64,000 nt of DNA from Haloarcula nitratireducens (GCF_019599505.1 NZ_RKLT01000004.1:248001-312000); one strand, 5' to 3'. Shown: positions 52,131 to 60,117, counted from the first letter of the stretch. Numbers and translations: made by a program. Notes: generated by a model not told the origin, from the sequence alone.

Positions 52131-52172
52131 CCGCGCTGAACGGGGTGAAGCGCGGCTTTTCTCGCCCCGTTC
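52131..52172 (+). terminator. Overlapping hairpins after argF
   Basis: Two mutually exclusive stems begin 3 nt after the argF stop: CCGCGCT with AGCGCGG (52131-52155), followed by CTTTTC, and GAACGGGG with CCCCGTTC (52138-52172). The first looks like a terminator stem with a T-tract, and the second would block it. The role is inferred. Confidence 0.45.
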
Positions 52173-52203
52173 GTTAGAGCGTCGCTCTCTCGAACCACCC
52201 ATC

Positions 52204-52320
52204 AGAAGTCTTCGACTTCTACGGACTTTTTCGAGGAGCGGGTTGCGGGCCAACGGCCTGCAACCGAATGACGTGGCGGCTTCGCCGCCACGCTCCTCCC
52301 ACAGCGGCGCTTCGCGCCGC
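52204..52320. repeat. Palindrome cluster B
   Basis: The 376-bp gap 52129-52504 holds four more hairpins in tandem: 52204-52220 (AGAAGTC arms), 52242-52264 (GTTGC-GGCC arms), 52272-52292 (CGTGGCGGC arms) and 52304-52320 (GCGGCGC arms). Three of them have the loop TTC. The first hairpin with its tail CGGACTTTTTCGAGG resembles a module on the other strand of cluster C near 59730-59765. Confidence 0.65.
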
Positions 52321-52352
52321 GAGGAGACCCGACGCCGAAGAAGGTGGTTGCC

Positions 52353-52412
52353 GGACCGGGCGAAGAACCGGATGCACGCGCAGAACGGGTTGCTGACGTG
52401 GCCGGCGAATAG
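52353..52412 (+). pseudogene. Degenerate copy of the argF 3' end
   Basis: This 60-bp segment matches argF positions 52062-52121 at 55 of 60 bases with no gaps, offset by 291 bp. In the argF frame it would encode DRAKNRMHAQNGLLTW, against DQAENRMHAQNGLLTW in the real gene. The five differences are all transitions. The rest of argF is not repeated here, so it is a remnant of a duplication, insertion or recombination. Confidence 0.8.
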
Positions 52413-52504
52413 CGCGCGGTCCGACGACCGGCACGGGTCTCGGCTGTCTCGTCGTCTTTCGCTCCGGCCACGGCATTGATGGACGTCTCGCCCGAAGAGC
52501 GGAC

Positions 52505-53446
52505 GTGACAGTTGCTATCGGTGCGATCGGCGCTGGCGGTATGGCGGAGACCCATACGGGCAATTTCGACGCGGTCGACGCCAGACTCGTCGGCGTCTGC
52601 TCGCGGACCGAAGAGAGCGCCCGAGAACTCGCCGAATCACACGGAGCGGAGACGTGTCCGGACGCGGAGACGATGTTCCGGAAGGGGGATCTCGATGCAG
52701 CCCTCGTCACCGTTCCGCCGTCCGCCCACGGGGAATACGAGCGATTGGCCGCGGAACACGGCGTCGACTTCTTCGTCGAGAAACCGCTCGCGCTCTCCCG
52801 GGAGACCGCCCGCGACGTCCGCGACGCCGTCGAAGCGGCCGATCTCGTCACCCAGGTCGGCCACCAGTTCCGCTACGCCGATATCGTCGAACGGGCTCAC
52901 GAACTCCTCGGCGACCGCACTCTCGCACAGATAGAGGGGCGGTGGGTCGACGCCGTCTCGCCGCTGCCGTGGTGGAGCCGGAAAGACCGGTCGGGAGGCC
53001 AGCTCGTCGAACAGTCCGCACACGTCTTCGACCTCGTGCGGGACTTCGGGGACGAGGTCGCCGACCTCGCCGCCTTCGGCGGCCACCGCGTCGTCACGGA
53101 CGAGATAGACTTCGCCGACGCCTCGGTCGTCGCGATGCGCCACGACTCCGGCGTCGTCAGCCAGGTCACCTCGACGTCGGCCTCGCCGGAGAAGGACGTG
53201 AGCCTCGAACTCGTCGCCGAGGGCTGCCGGCTCGAACTCGACTTCGTCGCCCACACGCTCACCGGGACCGTCGACGGCGAATCGGTCCGGTTCGAGGGGG
53301 AGCAGCGCCCCTACGAGAAGGAACTGGCGGCCTTCGTCGAGGCGGTCGAGGAGGGCGACCCGTCGCGCCCCCGGTCGCCGTACCCCGACGCGCTACGGAC
53401 GTTCGAACTCACGATGGACGCCGACGACGCGCTCGATATCGCGTGA
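52505..53446 (+). CDS. Gfo/Idh/MocA family oxidoreductase
   Basis: 313 residues. An N-terminal NAD(P)-binding GAIGAGGMAETH, the family EKP motif (FFVEKPLALS, about residue 93-100) and the substrate-domain region GGQLVEQSAHVFDLVRDFG carrying the catalytic-type histidine. Members oxidise sugars, inositols or similar substrates; which one is not evident. A GTG start at 52505 puts the nucleotide fold at residue 4. It stands downstream of the palindrome cluster and argF, and is probably not part of the arg operon. Confidence 0.82.
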   Translation: MTVAIGAIGAGGMAETHTGNFDAVDARLVGVCSRTEESARELAESHGAETCPDAETMFRKGDLDAALVTVPPSAHGEYERLAAEHGVDFFVEKPLALSRETARDVRDAVEAADLVTQVGHQFRYADIVERAHELLGDRTLAQIEGRWVDAVSPLPWWSRKDRSGGQLVEQSAHVFDLVRDFGDEVADLAAFGGHRVVTDEIDFADASVVAMRHDSGVVSQVTSTSASPEKDVSLELVAEGCRLELDFVAHTLTGTVDGESVRFEGEQRPYEKELAAFVEAVEEGDPSRPRSPYPDALRTFELTMDADDALDIA

Positions 53447-53504
53447 TTCCGCGCGCCTCGTATCGTCTCTCAGCAGCACACGGCTACGCGATGAGCCGCC
53501 GCGA

Positions 53505-53681
53505 TCACTCTACGGCGTCAACGGGGGACCTGCGAACCTGCTCGCGTACCGGAATCCCGCGCGAACGGAGGGCCGATTCGAACTGCGACGGCGAGACGCC
53601 GCTGTGACTCGCCGCCTGTTCGAGCGTGAACGTTCGGCTGCGGTACAGTGTCAGGGCGGCCGTGAACGATTTGCGTGACAT
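53505..53681 (-). CDS. Small helix-turn-helix protein (DUF7317/UPF0175-like)
   Basis: 58 residues. The core ALTLYRSRTFTLEQAASHSGVSPSQFESALRSRGIPVREQ has the helix-turn-helix pattern of small UPF0175-like DNA-binding proteins, which often act as antitoxins or repressors; the DUF name is from memory. It has no obvious partner toxin gene. Its promoter contains two direct CCTAGT repeats 20 bp apart, just upstream of a TATA box, so self-regulation is plausible. Confidence 0.65.
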   Translation of the reverse strand: MSRKSFTAALTLYRSRTFTLEQAASHSGVSPSQFESALRSRGIPVREQVRRSPVDAVE

Positions 53682-53713
53682 TTTCGCTACGGTGATAGCG
53701 ATGGGTTGCTGGA

Positions 53714-53746
53714 TATTAAACCTAGTGTGGGAAATACTGTCCTAGT
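53714..53746 (-). promoter_or_regulatory. TATA box and CTAG direct repeats before the small HTH gene
   Basis: On the minus strand TTTAATAT (53714-53720 region) is preceded by two ACTAGG repeats, at 53721-53726 and 53741-53746 in plus coordinates, exactly 20 bp (two helical turns) apart. This resembles an operator for a dimeric repressor. The rest of the gap 53682-53932 has no convincing gene. Confidence 0.45.
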
Positions 53747-53932
53747 TTTGCCCTAAGCCGACAGAAACAGGATAAACATGGGAAAAAGGAATTATATTTG
53801 GACGAATGGGCATGACTGGACGTTCGAGGATACGAGGCGGTCTCGTCGGGCGCGGCCTCCGATCGCGGGCGCTACCGGTGCGTCTCGGTCGCAGATCGAC
53901 TATCGGAACGCGTCGAATATCGAACGAGTAGT

Positions 53933-54676
53933 TCAGAAGCCGCCGAACTTGTCCCGGCGGTAGACGTCGATATCGTTGATCATGGTCGGCGGTTCCTGGG
54001 CCAGCGCGAAGGCGACGGCGTCGGCCACCTCCTCGGGCTCGGTGACTTCGCCGGGGTCGAAGCGGTCCTCGAAGGATTCCCCCTCCTCGCTGCCGAACTC
54101 CGAGCGGACCTCCGTCGGGTTGACGACGGTGACCCCGACCTCCTCGCCGCCGACCTGTCCCGAGAGACTCATCGCGAAGCCGCGGAGCCACCACTTCGTG
54201 GCGGCGTAGACGGGGTTAGACGGTCGGGGGTACTGCCCGGCGAAACTCCCGATAAAGACCAGTATCCCGGCGCTCTCCCGGAGGTACGAGAGCGACTCGC
54301 GGGCGGTGTAGAACGCGCCGTCGACGTTCACGTCCATCATCGTCCGGTACTCGTCGTCGGTCATCGTCTCCACGTCGTCGCCGCGCCCGAGGCCCGCGTT
54401 GACGACCACGCCGTCGAGCGAGCCGAGCGTCTCGACGGTCGATTCGACCGCCGCCGCGACCTGCGCGGGGTCGCTGACGTCCGCCGGGACGACGTGCGTC
54501 GCCACGTCGAACTCCTCGGCGACGTCGTCCGCGAGTTCTCTGAGTCGGCCCTCGCGGCGGGCGAGCAGTGCCACGTCCGCCCCGTCGCTGGCGACTCGAC
54601 GGACGGTCGCCGCCCCGATTCCCGAACTCGCTCCGGTGACCAAGATACAGCGTTCCGCTAACGAATCACGTACCAT
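53933..54676 (-). CDS. Short-chain dehydrogenase/reductase
   Basis: 247 residues, classical SDR. The TGASSGIG cofactor motif is at about residues 14-21, NAGLG near 92, and the catalytic serine region IGSFAGQYP with the YAATK tyrosine-lysine pair follows. It reduces or oxidises an unidentified alcohol/ketone substrate with NAD(P). The ATG at 54676 is chosen because the SDR fold begins at residue 8; the in-frame upstream codons are arginine-rich and unlike a protein. Confidence 0.85.
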   Translation of the reverse strand: MVRDSLAERCILVTGASSGIGAATVRRVASDGADVALLARREGRLRELADDVAEEFDVATHVVPADVSDPAQVAAAVESTVETLGSLDGVVVNAGLGRGDDVETMTDDEYRTMMDVNVDGAFYTARESLSYLRESAGILVFIGSFAGQYPRPSNPVYAATKWWLRGFAMSLSGQVGGEEVGVTVVNPTEVRSEFGSEEGESFEDRFDPGEVTEPEEVADAVAFALAQEPPTMINDIDVYRRDKFGGF

Positions 54677-54819
54677 AGTCGGAGTGTCGCACGAGGTGTC
54701 GATAGTCCTTGTGCCGGAGTTCCACTCGAAACGGTGGCCTTTTCGAACAGTTCGCCAACGTTTGGCACAACCCGCCTTCGCCCGACGATATAAGCCGATA
54801 GCCGCCGTAGTCCCAGGCG

Positions 54820-55074
54820 ATGGAGCCACTGGTCGTCGAGGCCGGCGAGGCGAGCGTCGAGGACCTGCTGGACACGCTCGAATCCGGTCGCCGCGTCGTC
54901 GTTCGAACGGAGTTTCTCGGCGACGCCCACGAGGTGACGCTGCGCTACGACGGGATCTGGTACTGCGATACGCCGACGCGCCTGCACAGGCACGATTCGC
55001 GAGCGGAGATGCGGACCTGTCTGGAGCGACAGGGATACGGCCGCGACGCCGGTGACGCGGACGACACCCGGTGA
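54820..55074 (+). CDS. Small haloarchaeal protein of unknown function
   Basis: 84 residues. MEPLVVEAGEASVEDLLDTL is followed by VVVRTEFLGDAHEVTLRYDG and a IWYCDTPTRLHRHDSRAEMRTCLER tail with histidines and two cysteines. The compact beta-strand pattern and length match an uncharacterised haloarchaeal family (possibly DUF8001). No function is assigned. It is divergent from the SDR gene and followed by a regulator gene on the same strand. Confidence 0.65.
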   Translation: MEPLVVEAGEASVEDLLDTLESGRRVVVRTEFLGDAHEVTLRYDGIWYCDTPTRLHRHDSRAEMRTCLERQGYGRDAGDADDTR

Positions 55075-55124
55075 GCTACGGGTAACGGCCCCGTTTATGC
55101 GTCGGGCGCGCCTATCCGTCCGAT

Positions 55125-55511
55125 ATGGCAATCGACCCCTCGACAGACGGATTCCGCGAGCTCATGGTCGACGACGAACCGTCGCTGACGGAGGTGATGG
55201 CCTGCGTCTTCGGCGTCCAGGAACACGAAGTGCGGACCTATCACACGCTGCTCGACAACCCCGGCAGCACCGTCGCTGAACTCGCCGACGTCCTCGACCG
55301 CGACCGCTCGAACGTCAATCGCTCGCTCTCGACGCTCCGCGAGAAGGGCCTCGCGACGCGCGAGCGCCGACTGCTCGACGGCGGCGGCCACGTCTATCAG
55401 TACACGGCGAGACCCCCCGACGAGGCCCGCGAGCTGATGCACGAGACGCTCGACGAGTGGGCGGCGGCGGTCCACGACCGAATCGACGAGTTCGACGCTA
55501 GCAACGTCTAA
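55125..55511 (+). CDS. TrmB/MarR-like winged-helix regulator
   Basis: 128 residues. A winged helix spans about 25-95: MACVFGVQEHEVRTYHTLL, AELADVLDRDRSNVNRSLSTLREKGLATRERRL and a wing GGGHVYQYTARPP. The tail (DEARELMHETLDEWAAAVHDRIDEF) is a dimerisation-type helix. It resembles short TrmB-like DNA-binding proteins. Its target is unknown. It follows the 84-residue gene by 50 bp. Confidence 0.8.
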   Translation: MAIDPSTDGFRELMVDDEPSLTEVMACVFGVQEHEVRTYHTLLDNPGSTVAELADVLDRDRSNVNRSLSTLREKGLATRERRLLDGGGHVYQYTARPPDEARELMHETLDEWAAAVHDRIDEFDASNV

Positions 55512-55821
55512 CCGCGGAACGTCGACCGAGTAGCACAGAAAGCCCCCGCTGGCTCGATTGCCGGGGCTCGCTGCGCGCCTCGTCGCTCCCGCTGGTCGCT
55601 CCTGCGGTGCTTGCGTCGCCCGGGCTAATCGAGCCAGCGGCCCCTTTCAGTCCCCGAAGACGCAGAGCGCCTTCCGATCCTCGCGGAATCTTCGATTCCG
55701 CTCAGTCCACCCGCTCGGCTGACTAATCGTCTTCAACCGTGTGTCTCCTTCTCGGCTTCCCCGACCCCTCTCCTGACGACAATCGCCCCACTTTTGCCCG
55801 CCGGGAGCGTTCGCCCCGACA
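55512..55821. repeat. Intergenic region with a long inverted repeat
   Basis: 310 bp without a gene. Arms CGCTGGCTCGATT (55547-55559) and AATCGAGCCAGCG (55627-55639) are perfect 13-bp inverted repeats around a 67-bp GC-rich spacer. A hairpin GCGGAATC-TTC-GATTCCGC follows at 55683-55701. The spacer wording CTCGCTGCGCGCC is typical of haloarchaeal intergenic GC-rich repeats. No coding function is seen. Confidence 0.6.
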
Positions 55822-57078
55822 ATGGCTAATCTGCAACTCACCGACGACGTCCCGGCGGTGGCCGACGACGGCGTCTGGCTCACCTGCATCGAGTGCGGCG
55901 AGTCGTTCGCCCCCTTCGAGGAGGTCCGGTACACCTGCGACGACTGCGACGGACTGCTGGAGGCCCGCTACGCCGACCTACCGACCTTCGACGAGTTCGA
56001 GGGCGAGGGCGTCTGGCGCTACAGCGCCGCCCTGCCTTTCGAGGAGGGCGTCTCGCTCCCCGAGGGGCACACGCCGCTGCATCGCGTCCCGCGCCTCGAA
56101 GAGGAAGTCGGCGTTCGGAGTCTCCGGGTGAAACACGAGGGGATGAACCCCACGGGGTCGTTCAAGGACCGCGGCATGACCGTCGGCGTCCGCGTCGCAC
56201 AGGAGGTCGGCGTCGGCCGACTCGCCTGTGCCTCGACGGGGAACACGTCGGCGGCGCTGGCCGCCTACGGCGCTCGCGGCGGCATGGAGACGCTCGTCTT
56301 GCTCCCCGCCGGCAAGGTCGCCGCCGGGAAGATCGCACAGGCCGCCCTCCACAAGGCCCGCATCCTCGAAGTCGACGGTAACTTCGACGAGTGTCTGGAC
56401 ATCGTCCAGGACCTCGCGGATCGCGGCGAGGCGTACCTCCTGAACTCGCTCAACCCCTTCCGCCTGGAGGGCCAGAAGACCATCGGCCTCGAGATCATGG
56501 AGGAACACTACGAGGACTACGGCGAGTACCCCGACCGCATCGTCCTGCCGGTCGGTAACGCCGGCAACACCGCGGCGCTCTATAAGTGCTTCCGCGAACT
56601 CGTCAAGGCCGGCGAGATAACCGAAGAGCAGGTGCCGAAACTCACCGGCGCACAGGCCGAGGGAGCCGCGCCGATGGTCGAGGCTATCGAGGAAGGCAAC
56701 GACGAGACCCGCCGCTGGGAAGAGGTCGAGACCCGCGCGACCGCCATCCGCATCGGCAACCCGGTCAACGCCCCGAAGGCTCTCCCCGGAATCCGCGAGA
56801 CCGGCGGCACCGCCGTCGCCGTCTCCGACGAGGAGATCACCGAAGCGCAGCGCGACCTCGCCGGCGAGGGCGTCGGCGTCGAACCGGCCTCCGCCGCCTC
56901 CATCGCGGGCCTCCGGAAACTGCGGGACCGAGGCGTTATCGAAGACGACGAGTCGGTCGTCTGCCTGACGACCGGTCACCTCCTGAAAGACCCCGACGCG
57001 GCCGCCGAGGCCGGCAACGACCCCGAACCCGTCGACAACAGCACCGAGGCCGTGCTGGACCTGCTGGGCGAGAACTGA
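55822..57078 (+). CDS. thrC: Threonine synthase
   Basis: 418 residues. An N-terminal zinc-ribbon-like segment (CIECGESFAPF, then CDDCDG) precedes the PLP fold with the lysine motif NPTGSFKDRGMTVG, the ASTGNTSAALAAYG phosphate loop and a late CLTTGHLLKDP. It converts O-phosphohomoserine to threonine. The C-terminal 30 residues are acidic. Start MANLQLTDD is standard. Aspartate kinase at 58.5 kb belongs to the same amino-acid family. Confidence 0.92.
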   Translation: MANLQLTDDVPAVADDGVWLTCIECGESFAPFEEVRYTCDDCDGLLEARYADLPTFDEFEGEGVWRYSAALPFEEGVSLPEGHTPLHRVPRLEEEVGVRSLRVKHEGMNPTGSFKDRGMTVGVRVAQEVGVGRLACASTGNTSAALAAYGARGGMETLVLLPAGKVAAGKIAQAALHKARILEVDGNFDECLDIVQDLADRGEAYLLNSLNPFRLEGQKTIGLEIMEEHYEDYGEYPDRIVLPVGNAGNTAALYKCFRELVKAGEITEEQVPKLTGAQAEGAAPMVEAIEEGNDETRRWEEVETRATAIRIGNPVNAPKALPGIRETGGTAVAVSDEEITEAQRDLAGEGVGVEPASAASIAGLRKLRDRGVIEDDESVVCLTTGHLLKDPDAAAEAGNDPEPVDNSTEAVLDLLGEN

Positions 57079-57161
57079 CCGCTCTCCCAATATCTTTCGG
57101 CGCTCGACCCGGTTCTCGGGCAATTCTTATCACCGTACGGCCGGAAATCGAGTCGATACGT

Positions 57162-57827
57162 ATGACCGGCGTCTACGAGCGGGCACTGGGCGAGGCGGCC
57201 GACGACCTCCATCCGAAGGTCCGCGAGCGCTACAGCATCGGCCCCGACGACGGCGTCACGGTCGGGACGGGCCGGATGGACATCTCCCGGGGCACGCACG
57301 TCCTCCCCGCGCTGTACGCGATGGCGAGCCGCGACATGCTGTTCCCCGAGGCGGGCCACGACGTGCCCTTCGGCGTGACGACGGTCGGCTATCGGCTCGA
57401 CGGCCGCGAGGCGATGACGACCCGCCGGACCTTCGAGTTCGGCGAGACCCGCCGGCACTTCGACTCCGTGACGGTATGGGACGCCGACGGCGAGCGCCTG
57501 CTGGACTTCCTGGGTCGCGGCGGCCTCGTCGCGACGGAACTGCACCCCCGCGTCGAGGCCGGCTCGCTCGTCGTCGAGGCGGGTCGCCAGTGGCTCCACG
57601 CCGGCGACCGGTACGTCCGGCTTCCCGAACCGCTCGCGGCCGGCGTCGAGGTGCGCGACCGCTACGACGAGACCGACGGGCGCTACCACGTGCTGGCCAC
57701 CGTCGAGAACGCGCTGGCCGGCCACGTCCTCAGTTACCGCGGCGCGTTCACGCAGGCGCGCGACGACCGCGAGGACGGCCCGGACCTCCGTCCGATTCGC
57801 ACCCTTCCGACGCTCCCGCCGCGATGA
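57162..57827 (+). CDS. DUF4166 domain protein
   Basis: 221 residues. ALGEAADDLHPKVRERYSIGP opens the protein, followed by beta-rich segments (VPFGVTTVGYRLDGREAMTTRRTFEFG, VVEAGRQWLHAGD). This matches the DUF4166 pattern, which occurs in uncharacterised bacterial and archaeal proteins. The last 80 bp overlap an antisense small membrane ORF. Function is unknown. Confidence 0.75.
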   Translation: MTGVYERALGEAADDLHPKVRERYSIGPDDGVTVGTGRMDISRGTHVLPALYAMASRDMLFPEAGHDVPFGVTTVGYRLDGREAMTTRRTFEFGETRRHFDSVTVWDADGERLLDFLGRGGLVATELHPRVEAGSLVVEAGRQWLHAGDRYVRLPEPLAAGVEVRDRYDETDGRYHVLATVENALAGHVLSYRGAFTQARDDREDGPDLRPIRTLPTLPPR

Positions 57828-57927
57828 CGAACAACCAGCCGATAGGCCCGAGGAACAGCAGTCCGACGGCGACGGCGGCGGCAAGGGTCGCCAACGTGGG
57901 GGTAACTACGCTATCCGCATCGACCAT
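57748..57927 (-). CDS. Possible small membrane protein, antisense to the DUF4166 gene end
   Basis: 59 residues from the ATG at 57927: MVDADSVVTPTLATLAAAVA opens and one hydrophobic helix (about 10-40, ending GWLFVIAAGASEG) follows. The tail is arginine/proline-rich, where the frame runs antisense over the final 80 bp of the DUF4166 gene. The helix part has protein-like composition, the tail does not. It could be a genuine gene with a poor 3' end or a chance frame. Confidence 0.4.
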   Translation of the reverse strand: MVDADSVVTPTLATLAAAVAVGLLFLGPIGWLFVIAAGASEGCESDGGPGRPRGRRAPA

Positions 57928-57972
57928 ACTACCCACTCATAGGCCGGTAGAATCCGTTTTGTGGTCGGACCG

Positions 57973-58374
57973 CTACTGCTCCGCGCGACCGGGTTCGAGC
58001 CGGTACCGGACCGTCGGTTGCCCCTCGAACCGCGGCCCCTCCCCCGCGCGTGTGAAACCCGTCGCTTCGACGGCGGATTCGACGGTCGACTCGCCGTCCG
58101 GGACGAGCAGTTCGACGGCCATGCGTTCCCGCTTCGCGAAGGCGATCGGTTCGTCGAGCAGTCGCTCGCAGGCCTCGGCGGACCCGGCCAGTTGCGTGAC
58201 GTGGACGGTGCCGCGTTTGGCGTCGTAGCTCACGAAGCCGAGCGTCTCGTCTTCGCTCTCGGTGGCGACGCGGACGGTCCGGTCGTGGACCAGGTTTCGC
58301 ATCACGTCCGGCGGGAAGTCCGCGAGGTCCGCGAGACGCTCGGCGTCCGCTTCGACGGCGTCGCGTATCTCCAT
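57973..58374 (-). CDS. GNAT-type acetyltransferase
   Basis: 133 residues. MEIRDAVEADAERLADLAD is the typical GNAT head. TLGFVSYDAKRGTVHVTQLAGS covers the central strands, and FAKRERMAVELLVPDGEST plus a late ATGFTRAGEG strand complete the fold. The acetyl-CoA loop is weakly conserved, so the substrate is unknown. I chose the ATG at 58374; the frame continues open upstream only as the antisense shadow of the aspartate kinase gene. Confidence 0.75.
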   Translation of the reverse strand: MEIRDAVEADAERLADLADFPPDVMRNLVHDRTVRVATESEDETLGFVSYDAKRGTVHVTQLAGSAEACERLLDEPIAFAKRERMAVELLVPDGESTVESAVEATGFTRAGEGPRFEGQPTVRYRLEPGRAEQ

Positions 58375-58515
58375 GCCCGACTCTCTGTGTCCCACGCAAA
58401 TAAACGGTGTGTCGGTCTGTACCATCCGGTGGCAGACGGGAAGATGAACACAGTTATCCCGGGTGGCGGCTAACGCGACGGCAATGATATTCGCACGCAC
58501 GGTTTCGGTGATACG

Positions 58516-59691
58516 ATGCGCGTAATCGCCAAGTTCGGCGGAACGAGTCTCGGCAGCGGCGACCGCATTAACCGAGCGGCAGACTCCATCGCGGCCGCCG
58601 TCGAACAGGGCCACGAGGTCGGCGTCGTCGCCTCGGCGATGGGCAACACGACCGACGAACTCCTCGACGACATCGAATACGACGCCCAAGCCGCCGACCG
58701 AGCCGAGATCGTCTCGATGGGCGAACGCACCTCCGTCCGGATGCTCAAGGGCGCGCTGGCCGCCCGCGGCATCGACGCGATATTCCTCGAACCCGGCAGC
58801 GACGACTGGCCGATCATCACCGACGAGTACGGCGAAGTCGACGTCGAGGAGACGCAGAAGCGCGCCCACGCGCTGGCCGGCCAGATGCGGGACGTCGTCC
58901 CCGTCATCACCGGCTTCCTGGCACAGGACCACGAGGGCAACGTGACGACGCTGGGCCGCGGCGGCTCCGACACCTCCGCCGTCATGCTCGGCAACTACAT
59001 GGACGCCGACGAGGTCGTCATCGTCACCGACGTCGAGGGCGTCATGACCGGCGACCCCCGCGTCGTCGAGGGCGCGCGGAACGTCGGCGAGATCAGCGTC
59101 GACGAGCTCCGCTCGCTCTCCTTCCGCGGGGCCGAAGTCGTCGCCCCCTCGGCGCTCTCCTACAAGGACTCGGACCTCTCCGTTCGCGTCACGCACTACC
59201 AGCACGGCGACCTCCTGACCGGCGGGACCTCCATCGAGGGCGAGTTCCAGAACCTCATCGACCTCCAGGAGGAACCCACCGCCTGCGTCACCGTCGCCGG
59301 CCGCGCCATCCGCAACAGCCCCGGCATCCTCGGCGAACTCGCCTCGGCGCTGGGCGACGCCGGCATCAACATCGAGGCCAACTCCTCGGGGATGGACTCG
59401 CTGACCTTCTACGTCGACGAGGACGACGCCGACGACGTGGAAGCGCTGCTCCACGACCGCATCGTCGACGACGAGACGCTCTCCTCCGTCACCGTCGAGG
59501 ACGACATCGCCGTCATCCGCGTCACCGGCGGCGACCCCGGACAGGCCGCACTTCCCTACCAGGTCATGGAGCCGCTCGCCGACGCCCACATCCACCTCTA
59601 CGACGTCATCACGTCGGCCACGTCGGTGTCGGTGTTCGTCCCGTGGGACGACCGCGAGCAGGTTCTAGAGCTGGTCCAAGACGTTTTCTAA
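58516..59691 (+). CDS. lysC: Aspartate kinase
   Basis: 391 residues. The kinase signature KFGGTSLGSGDRINRAAD starts at residue 5, TTLGRGGSDTSAVMLG is the nucleotide/aspartate site, and two ACT-like repeats fill about 265-391 (RNSPGILGELASALGDAGINIEANS and the following pair). It makes aspartyl phosphate, the entry to threonine, methionine and lysine; feedback control by end products is expected through the ACT domains. Its stop is followed by palindrome cluster C. Confidence 0.92.
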   Translation: MRVIAKFGGTSLGSGDRINRAADSIAAAVEQGHEVGVVASAMGNTTDELLDDIEYDAQAADRAEIVSMGERTSVRMLKGALAARGIDAIFLEPGSDDWPIITDEYGEVDVEETQKRAHALAGQMRDVVPVITGFLAQDHEGNVTTLGRGGSDTSAVMLGNYMDADEVVIVTDVEGVMTGDPRVVEGARNVGEISVDELRSLSFRGAEVVAPSALSYKDSDLSVRVTHYQHGDLLTGGTSIEGEFQNLIDLQEEPTACVTVAGRAIRNSPGILGELASALGDAGINIEANSSGMDSLTFYVDEDDADDVEALLHDRIVDDETLSSVTVEDDIAVIRVTGGDPGQAALPYQVMEPLADAHIHLYDVITSATSVSVFVPWDDREQVLELVQDVF

Positions 59692-59710
59692 GCGACCTTT
59701 TTCTCCGTTG

Positions 59711-59888
59711 GGTGGCCTGCGGCCACCACGCCTCGAAAAACGTCCGCAGAAGGCTTCGACTTCTGTGGGCTCGCAAGCGCGTCGCGCTTGCGAACGTCGG
59801 TCGCACTCGCAAAGCGAGTGCGAGCACGGGAGAGCTTCGCTCTCCCGGCGATGAAAAAGGCCGAACTCGCGGCGACGCCGCGAGTTCG
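59711..59888. repeat. Palindrome cluster C
   Basis: The gap 59692-60117 contains six hairpins in tandem: 59711-59727, 59747-59765, 59771-59793, 59802-59822, 59828-59846 and 59862-59888. The last one and its T-tract (59853-59861) match 14324-14359 of cluster A in inverted orientation over about 36 bases. The second and first, read on the minus strand, resemble cluster B. A gene remnant occupies the far side. Confidence 0.65.
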
Positions 59889-60055
59889 ACGAGGGCCATC
59901 CCGACCAGATACGCGAGGAGGCCGCCGACAGCGAGTGGGGGAGTGCGGATTTCGGTCACTCGGGCGAAGGCGGCACCGGCGGCGACGGCGAGGAGGGCTC
60001 CGACGAGAAACGCGAACGCGCCGCCGGCTACCGTCTCGGTGATGCGACTGTCCGT
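59889..60055 (-). pseudogene. Decayed small membrane protein gene truncated by cluster C
   Basis: On the minus strand, ITETVAGGAFAFLVGALLAV followed by more hydrophobic segments (PLAVGGLLAYLVGMALVE) reads as two or three membrane helices. The place expected for the start codon has ACG (60053-60055), one transition from ATG, with no other start upstream in frame. The reading then runs without a stop into the palindrome cluster. Translation from a later GTG is possible but would remove the first helix. It seems a gene that lost start and 3' end. Confidence 0.5.
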
Positions 60056-60117
60056 ACGCGAGGTTCGCGGCGTCCTGTCAAATCGTTTCGGGGTGGCAGG
60101 CGCTCGTCTCTCGGCGC

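Noticed and set aside
53778..53963. 61-residue frame beginning MGKRNYIW
   Set aside because: Mixed AT-rich then arginine-rich composition, antisense to the end of the SDR gene, and no promoter or family likeness.
57973..59595. 540-codon open frame antisense to aspartate kinase
   Set aside because: Only the part from 58374 down encodes a GNAT-like protein. The rest is a shadow created by the G/C third-position bias of the sense gene.
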